Program-made: the position numbers and the translations under genes | Notes under the pieces: model-generated | The model's input: only the letters and a program-made list of their open reading frames with translations | The model's database searches: none | Told to the model about the DNA's origin: nothing | NCBI GenBank assembly: GCA_964591605.1 | Contig: CAZQEN010000043.1 | Location: forward strand, 1-31,340 | Source: CAYLLT01 sp964591605 | GTDB taxonomy: Bacteria; Planctomycetota; Phycisphaerae; UBA1845; PWPN01 | Reading direction: 5' to 3' | Length of the DNA stretch: 31,340 nt | Part shown: positions 19,965 through 28,595 of the stretch, one piece after another | Layout: every line of letters starts with the position of its first letter | How positions within the stretch are numbered: position 1 is the first letter of the stretch

Positions 19965-22607
19965 CTACCTGGCCGGCGTAGTTGCAGGGTGGTTGGCCTC
20001 CTCGGTGATGGCGGGCTGCCGGAAGGAGATCCGTTTGCCGTCGCCTGAGATCTCCTTCTTGAAGGTCGCCCGCAGCTTCCTGCCGTCAGGCAAAGCAGCG
20101 CTCTCGATCACGAGGGTGCCGGCGGCATCATCCCGGCTGACAATTCTGAACGAGGTCGTCCTGTCCGGACGATCGCCGGGGACAAGGAACAGGTGCCGGG
20201 CGCGCGCCGTGTCAGATGCTCGAACGTGGTTGATTTGCCACTCTCGCGCGAGGGCGTACCGGGTGAGTGCCTCCATGCTCTCGGGCATCTTCTTCTCGTC
20301 CTGCACGTACATGCCCAGCAACGTCGGAATGTAATAATTCAAACTGGCTCGCACGATGCCGTTGATCCGCTGGTTGGGCGTCATGTCGGCTTCACGGCCA
20401 AACTCCCTGACGTACGGCGCAAGGTCGTCTTGCGTGAGGGCCAGGCCGCCCGGCGATCCCGCGCCGGCCTCGTTGCCCCCCGGCAGCTTCTTCTGGATTT
20501 CCAGCAGAGAATCGCGCGCCTCCTTGAACCCGGCCTGAGTCCTGTCGATCTGGTGCAGATCGCAGGCATCCACCGCGTCGCGGTAGGTCCGGAAGACGGT
20601 GAAAAGGTCTTCCGCCAGCGCGGCCGCCGCCTTCATCTGCTCCGGCGTCGGCTGGGCCCGCTTGAGCACCACCACCCGCGGAGTCCACGTCTCGCCTTTG
20701 AGTTCGACGACCTTGAGCTCCATGGGCCTGTCGCCCTGCATCATCGGCGCCAGGCTGAGTGCGGTCGGCGACAGCCATTCCACCTCGCAGCGCCCGGCCT
20801 TTGTGACCGGGATATCCCGCTCCGTCTTCATGTTGACGATGTGGAGAGTACGCATGGCCGATTTGTCGCGCGGGTACTCCCAGTATGCCAGATATGCTCC
20901 ATCCGGCGAGAAACTCGGCTCGATGGCGCCGCCTCCGGGCAACTGGGTCAGCGGGCGGGGCTTGCCATCGGGCAGGGTGAAGATGAAAAGGTTACCCCAG
21001 ACCGGGACGCCATCCATGAATGAACCGCCAGCCTTGAAGCCCGAGCAGCAGACAATCTGCTTGCCGTCCGGCGTGAAGTGAGCGTTCGCCCCGTTGATCC
21101 CGGTTTCGACCACTTTGGCACTCACCGTGTCCACGAGGACCAGTGACTGCCTGTCGCTATAGCCATTTGCGGCGGAGACCGCGACCCATCGCGAGTCGGG
21201 CGACCAGTGCGGCGCGGTCTTCAAGTCACCGGGTAGCAGCAGGCTAATTCTGAGTGTCTCCATGTCAAGGACGTACAAGCCGCTCTGCGGCGCGCCGGAT
21301 GCAGCATTCGGATCGCTCTTCCGCAGGCCGGTAAAGGCCAGCTTGCGGCGGTCGGGCGAAAGCTCGGAGGACAGCGCGCTGTAGCCCTCCAGAGCGCTCA
21401 ACTCGAGTTTGGCCCCGGTCCTCAGGTTGACCAGAACCGCCGCATTGCTCACGATCGGCCGGCCGGCTCCTCCGATCGGCTGATCGCCAAAATGCGCGAA
21501 CAGCACGCTGGGCCGGTTCATCAGCACGAGGTGAGGACCAAACCGCCTGACGGCCCGTACGTTCGAGGACAGAAAGTCGGTGATGTGACGCACATCGCCG
21601 GTCTGCCAGTCGGCCGCCCACATGCCGGTGATCAGATGCTCGCGGACCCAGGCCAGCGACAGCACTTCGGGCGAGCCCTCCTTCCCGGGCTCGCTCAGCC
21701 ATTTGCGGATGTACTCCATCTGCTCGACCGTCTGCGTCGAGGAGCTGTCGCCCACGGTCACGACTCGCTGGCCGCCGTGGACGACTTCCGCCCCTCGTGC
21801 GGTCTGGACAGCAACCGCACCGGACAGAACCGTCAGCAGCATGGCCGACGGAATCGTTCGATTCAGTTGTGATGGCGACCCCTGTGCTGTTGAATCCCCT
21901 TGTGAGTAGTCGACTGCCGGGAATACGCGGCAGTGGAACTCCGTGCCCAGGACCTGGAGGTCGCCCGCCGGTGTCTGCACGCCGAATCGTCTGGTTTCGT
22001 CATGTGCAACTTCGGCCCGGATCTCCCCGCGAACCAGCTTGAGCACAGGCTGCCGGCTGGAACGGGGGCCGAGCACCACCACTTCAGTGCTCGGGCACAA
22101 CCAGAGACGGCTGCCGTCAGTAGTGGCCAGTTTCACCCAACTGCCAGCGCCTGCCTCCACGGTGTCACCCGCGCGGAGGGGGCTGTCAGCCGACAACACG
22201 CGGCGGGAGCCATCGGTCAAGCCGGAGCATTCGCCCCGCGCCATCTCCACGCGGGCGACCGCGTCAGTGGCGTTCCCCGGCGCAGCCGGCCCGGAATGGT
22301 GATCCAGGTGTGATCCCGGCCGCGACCGCAGACCGAACGCGATCAACATGAGGCCGGCCGCGGTGGCCATGCTCAGCCCTGCCCACACCCGCCAGCGACG
22401 GCCTGACCGTCGCGGCGGGTGAACGGTCGGACACGAGTCGGCGCTGCTCGCGGCGGACTGCCGGCTGAGTACAGAGGCCTGCGCCAGCCGGGCAGCCATG
22501 ACGCGCCAGATGGCCTGCCGCCGCTGGTCCGAGAGTCGCTCGGGCTCGGGGCAGCCGCGGATCAGCCGTTGCACCTCGGCATCAGGATGGTCCTGTCCAT
22601 CATTCAT
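19965..22607 (-). CDS. FecR-type anti-sigma factor with PD40/TolB-like beta-propeller
   Basis: 880 residues from ATG 22607. The first 70 are cytosolic (DAEVQRLIRGCPEPERLSDQ), followed by one membrane span at about 73-93 (VWAGLSMATAAGLMLIAFGL). A FecR domain follows (about 130-300): GSWVKLATTDGSRLWL, VVVLGPRSS, LVRGEIRAEV and FGVQTPAGDLQVLGTEFHC. From about 370 to 650 there are PD40/WD-like blades, e.g. APHWSPDSRWVAVSAANG, NAHFTPDGKQIVCCSG and EPSFSPDGAYLAYWEY. The last 200 residues are helical and then beta-rich, not recognised. The start overlaps the sigma-factor stop by 8 bases (ATGAATGA), so translation is coupled. The natural role is to hold the ECF sigma factor and release it on a periplasmic signal. 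Confidence 0.88.
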   Translation of the reverse strand: MNDGQDHPDAEVQRLIRGCPEPERLSDQRRQAIWRVMAARLAQASVLSRQSAASSADSCPTVHPPRRSGRRWRVWAGLSMATAAGLMLIAFGLRSRPGSHLDHHSGPAAPGNATDAVARVEMARGECSGLTDGSRRVLSADSPLRAGDTVEAGAGSWVKLATTDGSRLWLCPSTEVVVLGPRSSRQPVLKLVRGEIRAEVAHDETRRFGVQTPAGDLQVLGTEFHCRVFPAVDYSQGDSTAQGSPSQLNRTIPSAMLLTVLSGAVAVQTARGAEVVHGGQRVVTVGDSSSTQTVEQMEYIRKWLSEPGKEGSPEVLSLAWVREHLITGMWAADWQTGDVRHITDFLSSNVRAVRRFGPHLVLMNRPSVLFAHFGDQPIGGAGRPIVSNAAVLVNLRTGAKLELSALEGYSALSSELSPDRRKLAFTGLRKSDPNAASGAPQSGLYVLDMETLRISLLLPGDLKTAPHWSPDSRWVAVSAANGYSDRQSLVLVDTVSAKVVETGINGANAHFTPDGKQIVCCSGFKAGGSFMDGVPVWGNLFIFTLPDGKPRPLTQLPGGGAIEPSFSPDGAYLAYWEYPRDKSAMRTLHIVNMKTERDIPVTKAGRCEVEWLSPTALSLAPMMQGDRPMELKVVELKGETWTPRVVVLKRAQPTPEQMKAAAALAEDLFTVFRTYRDAVDACDLHQIDRTQAGFKEARDSLLEIQKKLPGGNEAGAGSPGGLALTQDDLAPYVREFGREADMTPNQRINGIVRASLNYYIPTLLGMYVQDEKKMPESMEALTRYALAREWQINHVRASDTARARHLFLVPGDRPDRTTSFRIVSRDDAAGTLVIESAALPDGRKLRATFKKEISGDGKRISFRQPAITEEANHPATTPAR

Positions 22608-23205
22608 CACAGTCTTCAACCTCGTGCAGACTGGCCGGCCCGACCTGGGCCAGGCGGGCATAGACCTGCCGGAACGCAGCCCGCCCGCGGCTCAGAAGCG
22701 ACTCGACCGCCTTCTCGCTGCTGCCAAGTCGGGCGGCAATCTCGGCCACGGACAAGTCGTGGCAGTATTTCAAGCGCAGAACCTGCTCCCACCGATACGG
22801 CAGTGAAGTGAGAGCCGCACCGGTCAGGAGTTGCTCATCGGCCAGGACTAACCGCTCGTCAGGCCCGGGGCGCGGGTCCACCGGATCGGAGCAGCCGCTC
22901 GCTCCCAGGCACGACGAGACCGGCACGGCCCGCACCCACCCCGGAGGACTCGCGCGGTACCGTCTGCCGATGGCACGCCGGCAAATCCCCCGCAGCCAGC
23001 CCGGGAGCGTGCCCTTTTGCGGCTCGTATGAATCGATGGACTCGATCGCCCGCACAAACACCTCTTGCGTGATCTCCTCGGCCGCCTCCCGGTCCCCGCC
23101 GAGTCGGTACAGCGCATGCTGAAACACTCGGTCTGCAAGCTGCTCATACACCGCAGCCCAGGCGTCGGGGTCGCCCCTTCTCATTGCCTGCAGAGATTCG
23201 TCCAA
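22600..23205 (-). CDS. ECF-type RNA polymerase sigma factor
   Basis: 201 residues. Region 2 reads AAEEITQEVFVRAIESIDSY then GTLPGWLRGICRRAIGRRYR; region 4 reads LPYRWEQVLRLKYCHDLSVA then EIAARLGSSEKAVESLLSRG, the HTH that contacts -35 elements. The loop between them is long (about 40 residues) and Pro/Ser/Cys-rich (VPVSSCLGASGCSDP). TTG 23205 preserves the whole first helix; ATG 23184 is an alternative but loses seven residues, and neither has a good Shine-Dalgarno. The final codons overlap the anti-sigma start. Likely regulon members are the following minus-strand genes. No autoregulated promoter is obvious in 23206-23300. Confidence 0.9.
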   Translation of the reverse strand: MDESLQAMRRGDPDAWAAVYEQLADRVFQHALYRLGGDREAAEEITQEVFVRAIESIDSYEPQKGTLPGWLRGICRRAIGRRYRASPPGWVRAVPVSSCLGASGCSDPVDPRPGPDERLVLADEQLLTGAALTSLPYRWEQVLRLKYCHDLSVAEIAARLGSSEKAVESLLSRGRAAFRQVYARLAQVGPASLHEVEDCDE

Positions 23206-23625
23206 GTGGCAGCTACCCCAGATCTTGGGAAACGGACTTTCTATTCCCTGTTTGCCAGTATGCCCCGAAATCCTTCGCGAAAACAGAGTGCTTTGGGTTC
23301 ACTCCTGCCGCTATGCCCTCGAACAGGCCGCCAATCGCCGATATCTGAGTGCCCTCAGCGTAGTGAATGATCCCGCTTTCCTCCACCGACAGGTGGAGGC
23401 CCTGGCCCGTCCGGTGCGCGGGGACGGCCGTTCGTGTCGGGGCTCCGATGTCCACGACGAACGCTATCCAGAAGTCCTGCGCAATCGAACGGCTTGATCG
23501 GCAGCAAGATGCGCGCAGAATGCATTCAGGAACCGGGACAAGAACCTGTAGAATGAACCAATGCCTGACGATTCTGGCACGAAGTCATCAGACATTGGGA
23601 TTGGGACATTAAGGCATTCGGATCC
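23206..23625. other. 420-base divergent intergenic region with inverted repeats
   Basis: No convincing gene. It holds a perfect hairpin CCTCCACC-GACA-GGTGGAGG (23380-23399) and, just before the response-regulator start, an imperfect 14-base inverted repeat (23558-23571 with 23585-23598) followed by repeated words (GACATTGGG, GGGACATTAAGGCATT). Promoters for the sigma factor (minus) and the activator (plus) must be here, but I cannot place them. Confidence 0.45.
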
Positions 23626-25038
23626 ATGGCCGACATCCTCATCATCGACGACGAAGAGAACATCGCCTTCTCGCTCCAGCTCGCGCTGACCCGCAGCGGT
23701 CACGCCTGCCGGGTCGCGGTAACCGGATCGGCCGCCCTTTCCGAGTGCTCCCGCCACGTGCCCGATCTGGCCCTGCTCGACATCCACCTGCCCGACATGA
23801 GCGGCCTGGAGCTGCTGCCCCGCCTCCGCGCCACGTACGCCGACCTGGGCGTCATCATTCTCACTGCGTTCGGCACCGTCTCTTCGGCTGTGGAGGCGAT
23901 GAAGCACGGCGCTCTGGATTACATCCAGAAACCTCTGGCGATCGACGGCGTGCTGCTGGCGGTGGAACGGTCGCTCGAGGCCCGGCGGCTCCGCAGCCGC
24001 CTGACCGCCTACGAAGATGCCCAGCGCCGCGAGGGCGGCGCCGTCGAAGTGATCGGCAACTCGCCCCAGATTGGCGAAGTCCTCTCCATGGCCCGGCGGA
24101 TCGCCGCCCTGCCCGACGACGTCGACAGCCGCCTCACCACCGTGCTGCTCACCGGCGAGACCGGCACGGGCAAGGAAGTGATCGCCCGGCACATCCACGC
24201 CCACAGCCCGCGGGCCGGCCGACCGTTCATCCACCTCAACTGCACCGCCATCCCCCAGAATCTCTTCGAGTCCGAGCTGTTCGGCCACGAGGCCGGCAGC
24301 TTCACCGACGCCAGAACCTCTAAAAAGGGTCTTCTGGAGACCGCCCACGAAGGCACGCTGTTCCTCGACGAGATCGGCGACATTCCCCTCACCGCCCAGG
24401 CCAAACTCCTCACGGTGATCGAAAGCGGACGCTTCCGGCGGCTCGGCGGCACCACCGAACGGCTCGCCAACGTCCGCGTCACCGCCGCCACCAACAGCCC
24501 GCTCGCCCGCCGAGTCCGGGACGGGCAGTTCCGCGAGGATCTCTATTACCGGCTCAACGCTTTCCACATCGAGCTCCCGCCCCTGCGTACGCGGGGCGAT
24601 GATCTGCTCCTCCTGTCCGACCATTTCCTGAGCGAATTCTGCCGCAAACTGCATCGCCCCGTCGCCACGCTCTCACCGGAAGCCCTCGCAGTCCTGCGGG
24701 TATATCCCTGGCCGGGCAACGTCCGAGAGCTGGCGAACGTCCTTCAGCGCGCGGTCCTCCTCAGCGACACGCCCGTCCTGTCGGCCGCAGCCCTGGGCCT
24801 CCCGACGCGTGAGCTCGAGCCCGTGACCCGCCCGGAGCCTGACGCCCCCGATTCCGTTCGAGTCGAATTCGATTTCGCGCGACAGGACTGCACCCTGCAG
24901 GCCGTCGAGCGTCGCCTGCTCACCGCCGCGCTCGAACACAGCCGTGGAAACATCTCCCAGGCCGCCCGGCTGCTCGGGCTCACCCGCGGCTCGCTCCGCC
25001 ACCGCCTCGAGAAGCTGCACATCCCCATCCCTCCCTGA
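23626..25038 (+). CDS. Sigma-54-dependent response regulator (NtrC family)
   Basis: 470 residues. Receiver domain 1-115 with acidic pocket Asp8/Asp9, phospho-acceptor Asp52 (LALLDIHLPDMSG), Thr80 and Lys102 (YIQKPL). AAA+ domain: Walker A GETGTGKE (177-184), the sigma-54 contact loop GSFTDA at 224-229 (in ESELFGHEAGSFTDAR) instead of GAFTGA, Walker B GTLFLDEIGDI (243-253), and the arginine finger region REDLYYRLNAF. The C-terminal Fis-type helix-turn-helix is NISQAARLLGLTRGSLRHRL. Such proteins open promoter complexes with RpoN using ATP. A histidine-kinase partner is not adjacent; the NtrB-like kinase at 13502-14920 is a possible one. ATG 23626 begins MADILIIDDEEN, the expected start. Confidence 0.96.
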   Translation: MADILIIDDEENIAFSLQLALTRSGHACRVAVTGSAALSECSRHVPDLALLDIHLPDMSGLELLPRLRATYADLGVIILTAFGTVSSAVEAMKHGALDYIQKPLAIDGVLLAVERSLEARRLRSRLTAYEDAQRREGGAVEVIGNSPQIGEVLSMARRIAALPDDVDSRLTTVLLTGETGTGKEVIARHIHAHSPRAGRPFIHLNCTAIPQNLFESELFGHEAGSFTDARTSKKGLLETAHEGTLFLDEIGDIPLTAQAKLLTVIESGRFRRLGGTTERLANVRVTAATNSPLARRVRDGQFREDLYYRLNAFHIELPPLRTRGDDLLLLSDHFLSEFCRKLHRPVATLSPEALAVLRVYPWPGNVRELANVLQRAVLLSDTPVLSAAALGLPTRELEPVTRPEPDAPDSVRVEFDFARQDCTLQAVERRLLTAALEHSRGNISQAARLLGLTRGSLRHRLEKLHIPIPP

Positions 25039-25296
25039 ATAGATGAGCTGGCCAAAAACTTGGCCACTCGGCCATGAGCGGCCACCTCCGCCATCGCCCC
25101 ACCCGCGGGCCTCATCGAACGCAAGTTCATGCTTCACAGCGGCTATCACGCAGCCGGAATGAGTGGTACGCCACGTGCTAACACACGTCGTCTGCGCGGT
25201 GCGCCGATTGCCGGCGCGCGTGAGGGGCTCGGGCAAGCCTCAAAGATCGGTCAGCATTCGCCTGGATGGGTTCGGGGGGTTCAGAGGCTTCCTTTT

Positions 25297-27948
25297 ATGG
25301 CAGCAGCGTTTGTGGAGACCCCGACGTCACCCCGGGATCTGGAGCACACCGCGGGCCGTCCCGCCAGCGCGTCGTGCCCGCGCGTACGCGTCGAGGGCAA
25401 GTTCCTGGCCCTCGGGCCCTCCAAGTGGTACGTGCGCGGGCTGACCTACGGACCGTTCGCACCCAACGCCCTCGGCGAGCAGGTCCCCCCCCGCCCCCAG
25501 ACCCGCCTCGACCTGAAACACGTGCAGGCGCTCGGAGCCAACGCCGTCCGGCTCTATCACCCTCCCCCGATCCGCTTCCTGGACGACGTGCTCCAGGCCG
25601 GCGTGCGGGCGCTCATTGACCTGCCCTGGGACAAGCATCGCTGCTTCTTCGAGGACTGGCAGGCGGTTCGAGAGGCCCGAAAGCGGGTTCGCGAGTCGGC
25701 CCGCGAGCTCGGCCGGCATCCGGGCGTCCTGGCGATCAGCGTCGCCAACGAGATCCCCAAGGACATCGTGCGGTTCTACGGCGCCCGTCGCATCGAAAAG
25801 TTCCTCTCCGAACTCCTGGACGTCGGCCGGCAGCAGGCCCCGCAGTGCCTCTTCACCTACACAAACTATCCTTCCACCGAGTTCCTGCGACCGGAGGGGA
25901 TGGATCTCTACTGTGCCAACGTCTACCTCCACAATCAGGCGGACCTGCAGCGCTACCTGATGCATCTCCAGCACGTGGCGGGCAACCTCCCGCTGGTGCT
26001 GGGCGAATTCGGCATCGATTCGCTGCGGGAAGGGCCCGACGCCCAGGCACGCATCCTGCGCGAGCACATCGAGACCGTCTTCCGCGGCGGCCTGGCCGGG
26101 TCGTTTATCTTTTCCTATACCGACGAATGGTTCACCGGCGGCGAGGAGATCCACGACTGGGCGTTCGGCATCACCGATCGATCGCGGCAGCCCAAACCGG
26201 CCGCCGCCGAGCTTTCCCGCGCCTGGACGCAGGTCCCCTGCATCGATACGCAGGCCCTGCCCCGCGTCTCGGTGCTCGTCTGTTCGTATAATGGCCGCAA
26301 CACCCTCCACGAATGTCTCGACTCACTGATCCGCCAGGATTACCCCGATTACGAGGTCATCCTGCTCGATGACGGCTCCACCGACGATACGCCCGAAATC
26401 GCCGCCCGCTTCCCCACCGTCCGCTACATTCGTCAGAAGCAGCTCGGCCTCAGCGCCGCCCGTAACCGCGCCGCGCACGAGGCGACCGGCAAAGTCGTCG
26501 CCTACACCGATTCCGACTGCGTCGCCGATCCCACCTGGCTCAAGTACCTGGTCAGCGCCCTGGTCGAGCAGCAGCTCGACGGCATCGGCGGCCCCAACGT
26601 CACGCCCCCTTCGGACCGCTGGGTCGCCAAGTGCGTCTCCGCCAGCCCCGGCAACCCCTCGCACGTGATGTTCGACGATCGCCACGCCGAGCACATCCCC
26701 GGCTGCAACATGGCGTTCTGGCGCGACCGGCTCCTCGCGCTCGGCGGCTTCGACGTCCAGTTCCGACAGGCTGGCGACGACGTCGATTTCTGCTGGCGCA
26801 TGCTCGATGCCGGCATGCGCATCGGTTACGCCCCCGCGGCGCTGGTCTGGCATCATCGCCGCCCGACGCTCCGGGCCTTCTGGAGACAGCAGCGAGGCTA
26901 CGGCCGGGCCGAGGCCATGCTCCAGTTCAAGCATCCCGAGCGGTTCAGCGCCCTGGGCAGCTCACGGTGGAACGGTGTGATCTACGGCGAAGGAGCCGTC
27001 GGCCTCGCCCTCGCTCGCCCGAAGGTCTTCCACGGCGCCTTCGGACAGGGCCTCTTCCAGATCGTCTATCGCGGCAACCAGCATTCCCCCTGGGCCTACT
27101 TCACGCTGCTCGAATGGCACGCCATCGCCCTGGCCGTGCTCGTCCTCTCGATCGCCCTGCCGCAGCTCGCCGTCATCGCCGCAGCCCTGTGGGCATTGAG
27201 CATCGCGTCCGCCGTCCGGTCGGCCTGGTACGCCCCGCTCGACAAGGGGGCGCCGCTCTGGTGCCGGCCGCTGGTCTTTCTGCTCAACCTCGCGCAGCCG
27301 GCGGCCCGCGCCTGGTACCGGTACGCCTGGCGGATCGCCCGCGTCTGCCTTCCCGTCCCGCGCGACCTTCCCCCGTGCGAATCCGCTTTCGTCAAGCGAG
27401 TCTCGCGCGATGTCTTCGATCTCGACTGGGAAAGTGACGCCGGCATCGGGCGCGAAGCTCTGCTCACCGACCTGGTACAGCGCGCCCGGGGGGCCGGCTG
27501 GCTGGGAGAGTACGCACCTCAGTGGAAGCCGCTCGATCTCGACCTCATCGGCGACCGCTGGCACACGATCCGCATTCACACGGCAACCGAGGAGCTGGGC
27601 GGACCCAGACGCTTCACCCGCGTCCGCACCACGCTCCGCCCGACCCGGCTCGCCTTCGTCATCTGCGCCGCCGGCGCACTCCTGCTCACGGCGGCGGTGG
27701 CCGTGCACCCGCTCGCCGGCTTTTATGCCAGCTTCGCGGCCTCCGCCGCCTTTGCCCTCCAGCTCTGGCGAAGCCACCGCAGATGTCGTGATTCGATTCT
27801 TCGCCTGATCCGGGCTTCCGGCATGCAGGTCGGCCTGAGGCCGGTATGCGTGCAACGTGAGAGCCGTTCTTGCGGATTTGGGACTGCGAATGGCGGTTGG
27901 CCGCCAGACCTGCTCCTGGGCAAATCCGAGATCGGCAATCCGCAATGA
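25297..27948 (+). CDS. Bifunctional glycoside-hydrolase-like / family 2 glycosyltransferase fusion, membrane-attached
   Basis: 883 residues from ATG 25297. Residues 30-310 form a clan GH-A TIM barrel: KWYVRGLTYGPFAPNALG, ANAVRLYHPPP, the acid/base Glu152 in ISVANEIPKD and the nucleophile Glu237 in VLGEFGIDS, then FSYTDEWFTGG. Residues 323-560 are a GT2 domain: VSVLVCSYNGRNTLHECLDS, the nucleotide site LLDDGSTDDTP, the D-x-D in YTDSDC (405-407), GCNMAFWRDRLLALGGF and the catalytic DDVDFCWRML. Two or more membrane helices follow (about 605-640, 787-825). It probably makes or remodels a surface glycan. The last 30 residues look like translated intergenic repeat. The next gene starts 11 bases on. 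Confidence 0.88.
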   Translation: MAAAFVETPTSPRDLEHTAGRPASASCPRVRVEGKFLALGPSKWYVRGLTYGPFAPNALGEQVPPRPQTRLDLKHVQALGANAVRLYHPPPIRFLDDVLQAGVRALIDLPWDKHRCFFEDWQAVREARKRVRESARELGRHPGVLAISVANEIPKDIVRFYGARRIEKFLSELLDVGRQQAPQCLFTYTNYPSTEFLRPEGMDLYCANVYLHNQADLQRYLMHLQHVAGNLPLVLGEFGIDSLREGPDAQARILREHIETVFRGGLAGSFIFSYTDEWFTGGEEIHDWAFGITDRSRQPKPAAAELSRAWTQVPCIDTQALPRVSVLVCSYNGRNTLHECLDSLIRQDYPDYEVILLDDGSTDDTPEIAARFPTVRYIRQKQLGLSAARNRAAHEATGKVVAYTDSDCVADPTWLKYLVSALVEQQLDGIGGPNVTPPSDRWVAKCVSASPGNPSHVMFDDRHAEHIPGCNMAFWRDRLLALGGFDVQFRQAGDDVDFCWRMLDAGMRIGYAPAALVWHHRRPTLRAFWRQQRGYGRAEAMLQFKHPERFSALGSSRWNGVIYGEGAVGLALARPKVFHGAFGQGLFQIVYRGNQHSPWAYFTLLEWHAIALAVLVLSIALPQLAVIAAALWALSIASAVRSAWYAPLDKGAPLWCRPLVFLLNLAQPAARAWYRYAWRIARVCLPVPRDLPPCESAFVKRVSRDVFDLDWESDAGIGREALLTDLVQRARGAGWLGEYAPQWKPLDLDLIGDRWHTIRIHTATEELGGPRRFTRVRTTLRPTRLAFVICAAGALLLTAAVAVHPLAGFYASFAASAAFALQLWRSHRRCRDSILRLIRASGMQVGLRPVCVQRESRSCGFGTANGGWPPDLLLGKSEIGNPQ

Positions 27949-27959
27949 GGAGTCTACCC

Positions 27960-28595
27960 ATGAAGACCGTTCGAGCCTTTACCCTCATCGAGATGCTCGT
28001 GGTGGTCGCGATCATATCCCTGCTGGTCGCGATTCTCCTGCCGAGCCTGAACCGGGCTCGCGAGCAGGCCAGAATGGCCACCTGCCTGAGCAACCTCCGC
28101 ACGCTGGGCCAGGCCCTGGTCATGTACGCCGACGACAATAAGGACAGGCTCCCCAATGCGAATCTCCCCAACATGTTCATCGACGGCAGCGAAGAGCCGA
28201 GCACGATCATGATGATCGGCCTGACCCGCAAATACGTCCGCGCTCCCGCCGTCTTCCATTGTCCGATGGATTCGGACCCCGTGCCGACCACCATCGACAA
28301 CGTCTACTACAGCGTCCGCAACTCGGCACGCATCAGTTACGACTTCTACAGCTTCTGGTGGTATCCCGAGTACGGCCCGAAGCTCACGTCGATCAAGTTC
28401 GCCCCGCTCGCCTGGGATATCGACGGCGGCTCGGCCAAGCCGACTTCCGTCCAGAACCATGGCACCAAAGGCGGAAACGTCGTCTTTGGCGACGGTCACG
28501 CCACCTGGCAGCCGCAGCCCCGCTGGGACCGCAAGAACATCCCTCATCCGGGCGATCGCTTCTGGAAGGGCCCGCCCAAGAAAAAGGGGAAATGA
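27960..28595 (+). CDS. Pseudopilin with H-x-DG C-terminal motif
   Basis: 211 residues from ATG 27960, with GAGGAG 7 bases upstream. The prepilin segment is MKTVRA then FTLIEMLVVVAIISLLVAIL: cleavage after Ala6 and Glu at +5. The globular part has TCLSNLRTLGQALVMYADDN, the region normally following the pilin helix in planctomycete DUF1559-related pseudopilins, and ends with NHGTKGGNVVFGDGHATW, the H-x10-DG motif characteristic of these proteins. The Lys-rich tail GPPKKKGK closes it. It would be processed by prepilin peptidase. Its stop overlaps the next gene's start by 4 bases (ATGA). Confidence 0.93.
   Translation: MKTVRAFTLIEMLVVVAIISLLVAILLPSLNRAREQARMATCLSNLRTLGQALVMYADDNKDRLPNANLPNMFIDGSEEPSTIMMIGLTRKYVRAPAVFHCPMDSDPVPTTIDNVYYSVRNSARISYDFYSFWWYPEYGPKLTSIKFAPLAWDIDGGSAKPTSVQNHGTKGGNVVFGDGHATWQPQPRWDRKNIPHPGDRFWKGPPKKKGK

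Noticed and set aside
23575..23590. TGGCACG as a sigma-54 -24 element before the NtrC-type gene
   Set aside because: The -12 GC is missing at the required distance (TC instead).
25039..25296. Riboswitch in the leader of the GH-GT2 gene
   Set aside because: Some CAAAG/GGGCAA words recall the cyclic-di-GMP class I switch but the conserved core order is absent.
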